Assembly: GCA_023014485.1 (NCBI GenBank)
Contig: JAJOZX010000483.1
Coordinates: 406,001 to 470,000 of the forward strand
Direction of reading: 5' to 3'
DNA length: 64,000 nt
DNA from: Bathynomus jamesi
Lineage: Eukaryota; Arthropoda; Malacostraca; Isopoda; Cirolanidae
Below are positions 10,580-20,397 of the stretch, piece after piece. Position 1 is the stretch's first letter. Each line of letters begins with the position of its first letter. The notes under the pieces are model-generated. The model had not been told where the DNA came from, searched no databases, and saw only the letters and a program-made list of their open reading frames with translations. The translations under genes and the position numbers were made by a program.

Positions 10580-11550
10580 TCAATTTCCATGCTTCTCATT
10601 GAAGCAAGTTAGACAAAATACTTTATTACATGTTAGGCACTCTGTTCGTACTTGCTTCACTTTTCTTTGTGCCTCTGCTCTGCCTTCAATTGTTGATAGA
10701 TTTTCATAGCAGGAATAGCATCTCTTGCGAACAATTTTACCAGCTTCTTTTCTTGGAATAGGTGTCAGTTGATGATTTTGAGCTGGGCCTCCTATAATGG
10801 CAGGATCAATGCTTCCAAGTAAACATAGTGCAACCAATTTTGTGAAATCAACAAGTGTACTCTTCTTTGTAGGCCTGTAATATTTATTATAAATAACCCA
10901 GCTATCTAAAATTGCAATACCAATTAGCTGGAACACAACTTTCCTGTACTATTTCACATTTTTTCTTGCTGGGCTATAACAGTCAATCCTGCCTTTGACT
11001 CTGTTGTAATCCACTACAATGGATGGTTTGAAAACTGGTTCTCCTCCACGATTTGTTTTTCCTGTATTCGCCTTGTCAGTTCCATGGAAGGTTGAAATCA
11101 TAAGGATCTCTCTTCTGTCATGGTATCTGATGACTCTGATTCCTTCCTGGTTAGAAGCTCCTTTTATTTCACCTTTTTAAATTTTCATTGGCTTCATATT
11201 TACTGGTAAGTTTCTCCAATTATTTTTCAAAGTACCACAATATTCAGTGTTATTAGCTTTTAGATATCTTGCAAGTTCAATACTACTGTACCAATTGTCT
11301 GCAACAAATAGCCTTCTAGTATTCAAGAGTGATTCTCCCAGGTCAATGACAACAGATCCTGAATGGTTTAAGCCTGGTCTTTTATTGCTTGTTCCTTTTC
11401 CATAATAAACAGCAGCATTCCACACATAACCGCTCATATCACATAATTTATACATTTTGATACCATATTTGTATGCTTTACCTGGATTGTAAATAGGTAA
11501 TAGGTATTGCATAATAGGTATTGCATCACATTTCATAATAGGTAAAACCT
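10580..11550 (-). pseudogene. piggyBac transposase, C-terminal two-thirds, broken
   Basis: The upstream frame (11536-11177) reads KYGIKMYKLCD, GLNHSGSVVIDLG and LFVADNWYSSIELARYL, the middle of the piggyBac DDE domain including the second catalytic Asp (ADNWYSS). The stretch 11176-10937 encodes VVDYNRVKGRID, matching the DxxKGGxD block with its two Asp, interrupted by stops. The last frame (10936-10580) covers the following helices and a cysteine-rich C-terminus (CYSCYENL, ECLTCNKVFCLTCF), the zinc-binding tail that reads the target. The N-terminal third with the first catalytic Asp is missing, so the protein cannot have worked. Confidence 0.88.
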
Positions 11551-11608
11551 TATATGATTACAAAGACTCAATTCATATGAAAAATCTCTCTCTATATGGA
11601 AAATGCCT

Positions 11609-11685
11609 CGAGTATCACATGTGATACTCAAAGCGTACCATATATACTGCATTCTTCATACGCTGAGTATTACATATGATACTCA
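11609..11685. promoter_or_regulatory. Pair of 22-bp palindromes near the right piggyBac end
   Basis: GAGTATCACATGTGATACTC is a perfect 20-bp palindrome at 11610-11629; a near copy with TATTACATATGAT follows at 11664-11685. Spacing and sequence mirror the pair at 10046-10109. Confidence 0.65.
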
Positions 11686-11828
11686 ACTTTTTCCTATGCC
11701 ATAATCATTAGCATAGTCATATATAATAATTTACCAAAAATTTTGCTTCTAAGTAATGCAGTTCTTATCATGAATCAAAATGCGTCTCGGGTAGGTGACG
11801 AAAAAGTGCTGGACAGCAAGAGAGTTAA

Positions 11829-12375
11829 TGAAAGAGCAATTATTTTGTAAAAAATAAGTGATTGAATGGCTTAAAATAAACAAACTTCTTATTTTTGTTG
11901 TGCTAATGAAGCTCGATATATGGGTTATTATTAAAATAAAATTATCTTTGGTAATGTATAATACGGTAGTTTTTTCAAAACCAAGCAGATTGCAGGAGAT
12001 GAGGATCTATAATTCACTAAAGCCAGTTCATTTTCAGCAAACTGATACATTCAATTCTTAAGTTTTTATCCATTAAAGCATTATATTAAAATATTCCAAT
12101 GCACAATGTATGAATACATGAATTATTTTAATTTATTGGTAATTATTTATAAATAACTAAATGTCTTATGTATGGTTAGCTCAAATTAACCTGAATATTT
12201 GTGATTAAAAGCAATATTTGAAAAAACCCAGTTAAGTGGGCAAAATAGAGGGTTTCTCAAGTGGGCTTTTTTGAAAAAATGCAGGTGGGGAAAACTGGGT
12301 CACCCACTGATTGAAATCTTATGGTGGTAATTATTCATTTTATCCCTACAGGTCAATTTTGATATGAGAATAGGT
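11829..12375. other. Right part of the split repeat; no gene
   Basis: AT-rich DNA ending in the terminal block at about 12225-12309. The 67-codon frame at 11858 shows no recognisable domain or bias. Confidence 0.4.
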
Positions 12376-12740
12376 TTTTCTGGTATATTTTGGTGTGTTT
12401 TATTTAAATCTGACCTTCAATTCTGTAAAACTTTACAAGGCACCCGCATTGCTATGAAACATGCTACATTAACAAAACATATCAATCGATAGAGCAGAAA
12501 AAATGGTGCAAGCAGCTATGTATCATTTTGAAAATATTAGAAAATAACAAAGTTATGATACTTTGAAGCAGTCATTTTTAGCGATATTTAGCAACAGTGA
12601 GATATCTAGCAACATGTCAATATTTTTTTGCAATTATTAGTATATCTAGTGACATTTGGCAACCCCTTAGTTGCCACACCATTCAATTACTCCATTAGGT
12701 CAGATCTTTATAGTTTGTGTTTTGTTGTTGAGGCGTAAAG

Positions 12741-13668
12741 ATGGATTGTTGTGACATGCCAGTCACTGTGTTTTTTGATAAGTTTCACTCTAAGGATAAG
12801 GAGCTATTTAAATTTTGTGTTGAACACAAGTTACTAGGCCTATTGAGCGATTTAAAGTGTCATTTTTGCCAGAACAAATGTAGAATTGATTACAAAAAAC
12901 ATAGTTTCCATTGTGATAAGACCTTAGGCAAAACTTTGCATAACAAAATTATAAGATGTAATTTTCAACAGTCATACTCTAAAAATACATTTTTCGATAA
13001 AGTTCACCTACATTTTTTTGATGTACTACATTTTGTCAAACTATTTTGTGTACGGTCATTTACCTATGAATTAGTTAAATCCTCTTTGAATATTTCTGAC
13101 CAAACCAAAGCAGATTTTGCTTCATTTTGCCACGGTTTGTATAGATTATATTTTAGATAAAATTGAAAAAAATTGGAGGACACAGTTGTATCGTTGAAAT
13201 TGATGAAGCAAAATTTGTGTGCTGTAAATATAACATTGGTAGATCTATTGAAGGGCAGTGGGTATTTGGAGGAATTGAACTAATACAAGGAAAATTTTTT
13301 TAGTACCTGTTGCAACACATGATGCTAATACCCTAAGTACCATCATTAGAGACTATATTGAACCAGGTACCACTATCATTAGTGACTGCTGGAAGGCATA
13401 CAATTGCTTGGACAAAAGTGAATTTATGCATCTTAAAGTGAACCACACACTCCATTTCATTGATCCAGAAAGTCAGGCACACACTCAAAATATTGAATGG
13501 ACATGGATATATATAAAAGCGTGGACACCGAAATTTGGAAGGAAAAGTGTGCATTTCATAGGTTATTTGGCAAGATCACTTTTCCTGAAATTTACATCAA
13601 ACAATCCAAATGAAAGGTTCCACAATTTCCTTGTGGCAGCTGCCAAATTGTACAATCCTGGATATTAG
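12741..13668 (+). pseudogene. Merlin (IS1016-type) transposase, broken
   Basis: The first frame (12741-13160) carries a zinc-ribbon-like CHFCQNKC with a distal Cys pair and FFDKVHLHFFDVLHF, as in IS1595/Merlin N-terminal regions. After a stop and frame change, 13180-13300 reads CIVEIDEAKF and GQWVFGGIE, and after another stop the rest reads FLVPVATHDANTLSTII, TTIISDCWKAY, HTQNIEWTW and GRKSVHFIGYLARSLF. These are the conserved blocks of the ISXO2-like DDE domain, with acidic residues in EIDEAKF, SDCWKAY and NIEWTW. Merlin transposases mobilise elements with TIRs and 8-9-bp target duplications. At least two frame breaks make this copy dead. Its own terminal repeats are not obvious; larger palindromic arms surround it. 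Confidence 0.88.
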
Positions 13669-13804
13669 AGGTATGGTAATACATTAAGTTCTTGAAATGC
13701 CCGAGTTAGTGCAAGTTTCATATATTGGCAAGCCAGGTTTGAGGGGAGGGGTAATATGTCTCAAAACAGATGTAAATGATGTAAGAAATGGTGTAAGCTA
13801 TATG

Positions 13805-13910
13805 GAATATATAATATATATATATATAAAATATAATATCAATATATAAAATATATATAAAATATATATAAAATATATCAATATATAAAATATAGAGAAT
13901 ATAATATATA
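13805..13910. repeat. (TA)n-rich microsatellite with AAATATATAT variants
   Basis: Several interrupted TA runs and repeated AAAATATATAT words. Confidence 0.85.
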
Positions 13911-14081
13911 TAAAAAATGGTGGGATCTTTTCCATTTCATGTACCGTACTGTTTCCAATTTTGTTGAATAAGATATTTAATGTAGATTTTTATGCTGATT
14001 TCAAAAATTTTGGTCTTTTTTCAGAGAAATGAGCAGTTCAAGAATTATGTTTATTATTGTAATTTTGTATGGGATATAATG

Positions 14082-14118
14082 CCTGGTTAGGTTAATTGAA
14101 TACCTGGTTAGGTCAACG
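14082..14118. repeat. Partial H1 sequence
   Basis: Reads CCTGGTTAGGTTAATTGAAT then CCTGGTTAGGTCAACGGTAA, the outer end of the H1 hairpin in two short tandem pieces. Confidence 0.5.
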
Positions 14119-14150
14119 GTAAATTTATAGTATTACACCCATCTCCCTTT

Positions 14151-14396
14151 GGAGGTGAAATTTGTTTTTCTTATGGTTTTTGATGTGTTTTGAATGAATC
14201 TGACCTTCAAAACTGTCAGAAATGACTCGTTTTGGGGATAACCCCCCTCCCCCCAGCTGGCAATCTGGGGGGGACCCTGGTGGGAACCGGGAGTTCTCAG
14301 GTGGGGGAAATCACAGAAAATGAGTCATTTCCGACGGTTTTGAAGGTCAGATTCATTCAAAACATCAAAAACCATAGGAAAAACAAATTTCACCTT
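14151..14396. repeat. H2-type foldback hairpin with GC-rich loop
   Basis: Left arm GGTGAAATTTGTTTTTC, TATGGTTTTTGATGTG, AATGAATCTGACCTTC and TCAGAAATGACTC is matched in inverse on the right with few mismatches. The loop holds CCCCCCTCCCCCCAGCTGG and its near inverse. A partial relative of the left arm lies at 15300-15420. Confidence 0.85.
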
Positions 14397-14712
14397 CAAA
14401 ATTGACCTAACCTTCCTAACCTAATGTAACCTATCCTAACCTAAACCTAACTAAACCTAACCTAATCTTCATGATATGTATACTCCATTTTACAATGTGG
14501 ACACTTCACTACCATCGATAGAACACCATGAACACGCAGAAACAACATTTTTTTTCTAAATTTTCATAGAAAGCAACAATACAGCGGTAATAATCAAACA
14601 AGCACGTGTCACACCATTCCAGTAGCAAAGTAATTCAAATTTGAAATGGATGGAGCGCAGTGATTGGACAGACATGTAACAGTCAGCCACACACGCATAC
14701 CAAATGAACGTG

Positions 14713-14737
14713 CACACACACACACACACACACACAC
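14713..14737. repeat. (CA)n microsatellite
   Basis: About twelve CA units without interruption. Confidence 0.95.
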
Positions 14738-14886
14738 TAGATACACACCAAAAAAATTTTATATCTCAAAAATGAAGCATTTGCAATGGAAATGCTATAG
14801 AAGAAAAGTGTCTTAGAATTAAAAAATCTACTTAATGAACATATAATAATTGCTGGATGTTAGATGGGTGTAATACTATAATAATA

Positions 14887-15003
14887 CCAGGTCAACTGTA
14901 TGCCCTTGATTGATTAGGTTAAATTATATTTTCATTAAAACTAACAAAAATATCACAACTTAACCTAACCAATCATCAAGGGCACACACAGTTGACCTAA
15001 CCA
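14887..15003. repeat. H1 hairpin repeat, copy c
   Basis: Arms CAGGTCAACTGTATGCCC, TTGATTGATTAGGTTAA facing their inverse, with the loop around ATTTTCATTAAAACTAAC. Confidence 0.85.
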
Positions 15004-15120
15004 AGCATTTAGTTAACCTACATTAAATATCTTATTTTCAACAAAATCAGAAACTACATGAAACGGAAAAGATCCAAATGGTGTAAGCTATGATAGGCCT
15101 AGTAACATCAGCATTTCTTT

Positions 15121-15593
15121 ACTATTACACCAGTCTCTGGTAGAAAGTTTTAAATGCTGGTTTTCAATGTTTTTCAACGTGCTGAATTAAAAAATGATAC
15201 TCATTTCCATCGCAAATGATTTGTTAGAGAGTTATTGAAGCTTAAACTCTAGGTTAGGTTAGGTTAGGTTAGGTTTGCTTAGGTTGTTTTAGGTTCAGCC
15301 AATTTTGAAGGTGAAATTTGTTTTTCCTATGGTTTTTGATGTGCTTTGTATTAATCTGAATCAAATCTTCGGAAACCACTCATGTTTGTAATTCTCCCCA
15401 CCCAAAAACTCCTGGTTCCCACTGGGGGAACCCCAGGCAAAAAAGGGTAGAAAGTTTTAAAAGCTTTAAGCTTCAATAACTCTAACAAATCATTTGCGAC
15501 GGAAATGAGTATCATTTTTTAATTCAGCACAATGAAAAACACTGAAAACCAACTTTTAAAACTTTCTACTGGAGACCAGTGTACTGTAATAGT
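15121..15593. repeat. Foldback hairpin with arms of about 125 bp
   Basis: Arms 15121-15245 and 15466-15593 share GTTTTCAATGTTTTTCA, GCTGAATTAAAAAATGATAC and CATTTCCATCGCAAATGATT in inverse. The loop carries (TTAGG)n and a partial H2 arm (15300-15420). Confidence 0.85.
15249..15276 (+). repeat. Interstitial TTAGG tract
   Basis: About five tandem TTAGG units followed by degenerate ones. TTAGG is the arthropod telomere repeat; here it is internal, within a hairpin loop. Confidence 0.8.
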
Positions 15594-15781
15594 AAATATT
15601 TACAGTAACATCTTCATAGTGTCATAACTTTATTTTCTAATATTTTCAAAATGATAGCTGCTTGAACCATTTTCTCTGCTCTATCGATTGATATATGTTT
15701 CGTTACTGTAGCATGTTTCATGGCAATGCCGGTGTCTTGTAAAGTTTTGCCTTCATTTCTTGTGCAAATGAATTACTGAAT

Positions 15782-15870
15782 GCCCAGTTAGGTCAACTGT
15801 ACACCCTTGATGATTGGTTAGGTTGTTGTGATATTTTCATTAGTTTTAATGAAAATAACACGACTTAAAC
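15782..15870. repeat. H1 hairpin repeat, copy d, right arm truncated
   Basis: The left arm reads GCCCAGTTAGGTCAACTGTA, CACCCTTGATGATTGGTTAG; the right arm stops after GACTTAAACCAACC, where LINE sequence begins. Confidence 0.75.
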
Positions 15871-15888
15871 CAACCAACAAAAATATCC

Positions 15889-16257
15889 TGAGGCCTTACA
15901 AATGATATATGTAAAGGTATAAATGCTGCTTCTAAGCTTAATGTCAACTTGATGTGGTTTTGTGACAAGTGTAGTACTGTAATAAAAAATTTTAATAAGT
16001 CCAGAGGGTCTATTAGTGAGGGAGAGGCCAGACCAACTTATAGAGATACTGCAGTTGAGCCTAAATCTAGTGAAGTAGCAGTTCAAGTAAATTTAAATGT
16101 CCCTATACCTCATAGTGAGCCCAGGCCTAGATATCCTCAGACAACTTCTGAAAATGATGAGTGGACTAAACCTAGGAAAACCTGGAAAGCTAGAATTCAA
16201 GAGCCAAGGAAAAGTGTCCTTATAGAACTAACCAATCAGTTTCATACTTTCTCGCTG
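15889..16257 (+). pseudogene. CR1/L2-like LINE ORF1, N-terminal part
   Basis: An open frame reads LMWFCDKCSTVIKNF followed by a proline- and charge-rich linker with KTWKARIQEPRKS. The CxxC pair fits the zinc-binding start seen in esterase-type LINE ORF1 proteins. It is cut at 16265 by a hAT-type insertion and resumes at 19617 with the esterase domain. Confidence 0.6.
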
Positions 16258-16582
16258 GTCCAGGATAGTGATGCGAGTCATTTTTTATTGTGTCATTTTT
16301 TTTTTTTTTTTTTTTTTTTAAAACGAAGGTAGTCTGTTTTTTTTGTTTTTTATTGTTTTAAACTTATTCCATATTTTTCTTCCCTTAATCTAATAAGTAT
16401 ATTAGTATTACCTATAATTTACTATACTATGATGCTTATACGGTTATACCTAGTATATATAGTCATCTTTTAGAAAAATTGAATCACGCAAAAAGTATAT
16501 AATAGAAAGGAAAAACAAACCCTCATTTTTATATGTATATATATATTTTTTAACTAGAACATAAAACATTCTTCCTCGTTTC

Positions 16583-17018
16583 AAACAATATACATAATTG
16601 TGATTGGCAAGAGTACCAGTATATATATTCCAGATAGAAAAGGAAAATATTCACCTTTTTTTGAACCTTTGTTAACCTAATGTTGTTTAACCTTCATTTC
16701 CATGGAAGAATCATCACTAGATTGGGTAGAGCATATATGCTAGTTTCAATATCACAGGTACTGGTATAATATACATAATAAAAAATACATAATACTGGTA
16801 TAAAACAATATATATAATTGTGATTGACAAGAATACCAGTGTGTATGTATATATATTCCAAATAGAAAAATAAAAAAAATAAAAATATTCATCTCTTTCT
16901 TTAACCTTTGTGTTAACCTAATGCTGTTTAACTTTCATTATCTGATTCTATTTCCATTGAAGAATCATTATCACTAGATTGATTAGAGCATATAGTTTCA
17001 ATATCACAGGTACTGGTA
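16583..17018 (-). repeat. Direct duplication of about 200 bp, with an acidic C-terminal tail frame
   Basis: Block 16583-16766 is repeated at 16801-17018 (shared: ATAATTGTGATTG, AACCTAATG, AATATCACAGGTACTGGTA). On the minus strand the second block reads SEVKHGATLALSTSKSAIS, then a serine/acid-rich tail ending near MEIESDNES and a stop. It may be the end of the hAT transposase gene of the host insertion; no catalytic part is left. Confidence 0.5.
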
Positions 17019-17181
17019 CTTATTGCAGATTTGGATGTTGACAAAGCCAATGTAGCACCATGTTTTACTTCACTTTCTTAGAATTTTGCATTTTGGGATA
17101 TAAATACTAGCTTTGCTGCTCTGTCTGTGCTTAATCAGTTTCTTTTGGCTGTATAGATATTACTGTATGTGCTAAATGATC

Positions 17182-17373
17182 TCAGAGGTAATGAAAGGGC
17201 AAAATAGAGGTGTATGAGTTTGTGTAGGTATATATGTGAGTATGCGTGCGTATGTATCTGGAATTCTGGATGTATGCGTATGTATGGGGTATATAATAGA
17301 TATAAATATGTGTATATAAGTATTTATGTATATATTGGTATATATGTATATGGGTGTATGTGTATGTATAATT
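17182..17373. repeat. TG/TA-rich low-complexity tract
   Basis: Long imperfect GTATATATG-type repeats; the open frames on both strands here are repeat-encoded and not genes. Confidence 0.8.
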
Positions 17374-19193
17374 TAGTGTGGACCAAAAATGAAGGTTTAA
17401 AAATCTTTGTTCCACATGAGTAATGTTATTCCTTTTGCTTACCTTAATCAAATTACAAAATTTGAAACCTCTACGTCAAGTTTTAGGGGTCCCGAGAAAA
17501 TTGCACTTTCCTTTTAATGCTGAAAAAATTAGTTTTTCCTCATTTTCATAAGTTTTGCTTTATTTTTTGTTGGAAATTCTTTACGATTCTTGAAAACTGT
17601 TTTAAGCAGGTATTGTTTGTCCTCTTCTTTAGTTGTCACTGCTTGATTAAATTTTCAATCAATGCAACACCCCGCTCAGCTGTGTCATTTGTCACTCTAA
17701 GGGCACGAACTCTAGCACAGCCTCTTTGGTACTCAGGATCTATTCCCCATGAGAGATAAAATATAAATATGCTAAATTAATCAGACAAAAAAACTTAACC
17801 TGATATCTCTAGGAGCATTTTTCCATCCCAATGAAGAACTAAAGGCTCTCCAGGACAAAATGCTTGCTCTTGATATTCTGTTGCTATTTCTTTGCGTAAC
17901 TTTTGACGAGTTCGAAGCATAGTAGATTTTGACACTGTAATGTTTTCCAAATTATGGCCCAAAGACTGAGCAACAACAGCATAAGACATAGCTGCATCTC
18001 GATTGGAAAGATTCATTCTATCATAGGCTGCTACAACATTTTTGTCAATAGGCTTTGACTTTTTAGGAGCCAACATTTTCTTTTTAAATTGCTCTTCAGA
18101 GGGACCTTGAAAATTCATTTCAAGGTTGTCGTCATTAGTTGATGGTGATGATGACAATGTGAAATCATCTCTATTGGCAGGCAAGAATGATCTTTTAGAT
18201 CGCTTCTGCTCTTTGAGGGCTCTTTCACACTCTAATTCTTCACGATGAAGCCTTCTTTTCTCTCTTTTTGCAAGAATTTGGTCTACTGTACCCATGCTAC
18301 TTTGTGTAGGATCTTCTTGCTGGCTTAATTAGAAAAGCTTGTCTTCTTCATTTGACATCATCAAAAGGGCATTAGAGTGACCAATATCAAGAATTTCAGC
18401 CTTAATTTCATCTTTAAACATAGCTTCTTCAATACAGCATTTTTCCTCAGGCCTTTTTCTGTTTTTCATCAATTTATCATAACAGCTTATTAAAGAGTCA
18501 ATCTTTCGGATGGCACTGTCTCTACGCATTGTGGGAATCCTGGCTTTCTCCCAGTAGGTCATCACTTCATCTAAGCAAAGATTAATGGATCTTCTTCGTC
18601 CCAATTTTTCCTCTTTTTGATTGAAGAAATATATTTGCAAAATTGCAGTTTTGTAGGTAAGCGGCAACAAAGTATATCTTTATTTAAATGGCCAATGAGC
18701 CAAACTTTAGTTTTAGAATGAGTAGCCATTTTTAGTTTAAAAAATTAAATTTCTGAAATAGTAAAATAAACCAGTTAAATTAGGAGATAAAAAGGATAAC
18801 TAAAAGGTTCAAGCCAATTAGGCAAAGCCTTTAATTTAGAGTTGACCAAGGATAATATATTTTATCCAAAATTTTTGTTTTCCTTATTAATAATTTTCTC
18901 TGAAATAATGATCTAAGATTGTTTTTGTACTCTATTAACACCCAAAAATTTCTTAAATAAAAAGAAATTTTTTCATAAGTTGCAACTCAAGAGTTGAGTT
19001 GATCATTGATGTTCTAAGCGTGCCTATTCATTGGAAAATTTGTATAAGTCATTAAATCTCAGGACCCCTAAATATTCTCATATTTGACGAAAATTTTGCT
19101 GACATGTCTATCTGGTCCAAAGGAACAAGGGCATTAATGTGGAACAAGGATTTCTTCAACTTTATAATTTACCCCCCATTTTGGTCCACACTA
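17374..19193 (-). mobile_element. Second member of the 125-2812 hAT-like family, internally deleted
   Basis: Ends TAGTGTGGACCAAAA and the inverse TTTTGGTCCACACTA correspond to TAGGGTGGTCCAAAA in the other copy. Subterminal blocks AGGGGTCC and AGGACCCCT face each other as in the larger element. AATT flanks both ends. It is 1.8 kb long against 2.7 kb for the larger copy; the transposase core is missing. Confidence 0.8.
17540..18670 (-). pseudogene. hAT-like transposase, core deleted
   Basis: Frame 18670-18329 matches the N-terminal helical domain of the gene at 375-2629 (EKARIPTMRRDSAIRKIDSL here, TRARIPTQRIDSCVCKLSKL there). Frame 18295-17795 carries DRMNLSNRDAAMSY and VLHWDGKMLLEI, as in the larger copy. 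The DNA then jumps to the C-terminal part: 17740-17640 reads VRALRVTNDTAERGVALIE, matching the end of the other gene. The catalytic middle is gone and stops separate the pieces. Confidence 0.8.
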
Positions 19194-19616
19194 AATTGTG
19201 TATATATATGGATGTCATCGCGGGTCTAAAGGATAGTTAAGTGGGAGATTCAAAATCTGAGGCATGGATGGGAGAGTCCTGGAAAGGTTGGACAATGGGC
19301 AGTCAGCTCCCAGCCAGTGTTCTCGCAAGTTTAACGGATCTCAAGATACAAGACTTTCAGTGCAAGAAAGAGGCTAGTTTTTTCTGTAAATAGGCTAAAA
19401 AAGGACATTCTATACTGGTACCATATGGCCTATTTTATTATTTATTTATTTATTTTTATAATATATATCATTGCAAAAGTATACCTTATAATTAAATTGG
19501 CAATATCTATATTAATTATTAAAAAAACAAAACAAACAAAAAACAAAAAACAAAAAAAACTACAAAAAAAACACGAACATAAAAAAAACCATTTTTTTAA
19601 CATCACTAGTCCAGGA

Positions 19617-20216
19617 TCAAGATGAGAAAGCTGAAGAAAGTAAGCCTATAAAACAAAATGTTAGCAATAATAATCCAGACTCATATAAACCCAGGCACTC
19701 TAAAGCTATAGGTGTGTTTGAACCAGCATCCATTATAGGTGACTCAAGTGAGGGGCCTAGGATCTAAATTACCTAACCTAGAGGTAGCATAGCTTACTGT
19801 TATCCAGGTGCAGGGATAAATAGATTTAGTAATAAAATTATAGAAAAAGGATCTGGTATTGACCTAACTGTACCAAAGAATATGGTTATACATGTAGGTG
19901 GAAATAATATAAAGAGTAAGCACTCCGAAAAAAATCATTGAGTCATATAAACAGCTATTAACGAAGTTAAAGGAATGGAGACCTAACCTTAAAACATCTA
20001 TCACAGGTATAATTCCCAGGATACACGAGAATAATAAGTGGTACTCACAAGCACTATATATAAATAGTAGGCTTAAGACACTGTCAGAGCATGGAAATTA
20101 CATATATCGAACTGTGGAATACATTTTACAAAAAGAGAGAGTTCTATAACAGAGATGGAATTCACCTTAATAGTAAAGGGACTGATTTACTATCAAAGAT
20201 TGTATCATATAATTGA
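19617..20216 (+). pseudogene. LINE ORF1 esterase-like (SGNH) domain
   Basis: Conceptual translation across breaks gives IIGDSSEG (nucleophile block), SIAYCYPGAGI, MVIHVGGNNI (Gly/Asn blocks), ITGIIPRIHENNKWYS and IHLNSKGTDLLS (catalytic His block). The same order is seen in the intact ORF1 at 46400-47365. SGNH-type ORF1 proteins are typical of CR1 and L2 LINEs and are thought to act in the RNP. Stops and frame changes inactivate it. Confidence 0.75.
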
Positions 20217-20397
20217 CTAAAAACCAAAGGAATAGGCCAAATTAGTACAAATACCAATACTCTTGATAACAATAAACTAATAAAAAATATAATTAAAACT
20301 CAAAAGAAAAAGGTCAACAAAGAAAGTAAGAGAGATGCAAATAATATACCATCACAGAACAAGAACCAGACTAAATTACAAGCAAAATATTCCAAGG

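Larger units (their letters stand above)
10032..11824 (-). mobile_element. piggyBac-type transposon with 5' deletion of its gene
   Basis: TTAA at 10028-10031 and at 11825-11828 brackets the element, as piggyBac always targets TTAA. Ends read CCCTTTCACTGTC and, inverted, CTCTCTTGCTGTCC. Two copies of a 22-bp palindrome lie close to each end. The transposase remnant is on the minus strand. Confidence 0.9.
9374..12309. mobile_element. hAT-like repeat split by piggyBac
   Basis: The left end CAGGGTTAGCAAAAAACCCA and the inverted right end CAGTGGGTGACCCAGTTTTC share the AAACCCAC wording, and the flanking 8-mers ATTAAAAC and ATTGAAAT agree at six of eight positions. Removing the piggyBac (10032-11824 plus one TTAA) leaves about 1.1 kb of non-coding sequence. 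The pairing of the two ends is an inference. Confidence 0.4.
12376..15765. repeat. Nested long-range palindrome (A-B...B'-A')
   Basis: Outer arms: about 12427-12575 is matched in inverse by 15605-15749 (shared words CATATCAATCGATAGAGCAG and TGAAACATGCTACA). Inner arms: about 13793-13990 (GGTGTAAGCTAT, GATCTTTTCCATTTCATGTA, AAGATATTTAATGTAG) is matched by 15018-15105. Between the inner arms are an H2-type hairpin (14151-14396), TTAGG-rich DNA and an H1 hairpin (14887-15003). A Merlin transposase remnant lies between the left A and B arms. The symmetry is too extensive to be chance. Confidence 0.75.
16266..19608 (-). mobile_element. hAT-type insertion in the LINE, with 8-bp target duplication
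   Basis: The ends TAGTGATG (16266) and CATCACTA (to 19608) are inverse, and the flanking 8-mer GTCCAGGA is identical at 16258-16265 and 19609-19616. Joining across the insertion restores the order of the LINE ORF1. The insert is mostly non-coding and holds a duplicated block, a nested transposon (17374-19193) and simple repeats. Confidence 0.85.

Noticed and set aside
15249..15276. Telomere
   Set aside because: Only about five TTAGG units, inside a hairpin loop with repeats on both sides; not a chromosome end.
17182..17451. Tyr/Ile/Thr-rich frames on both strands
   Set aside because: Encoded by TG/TA simple repeats.
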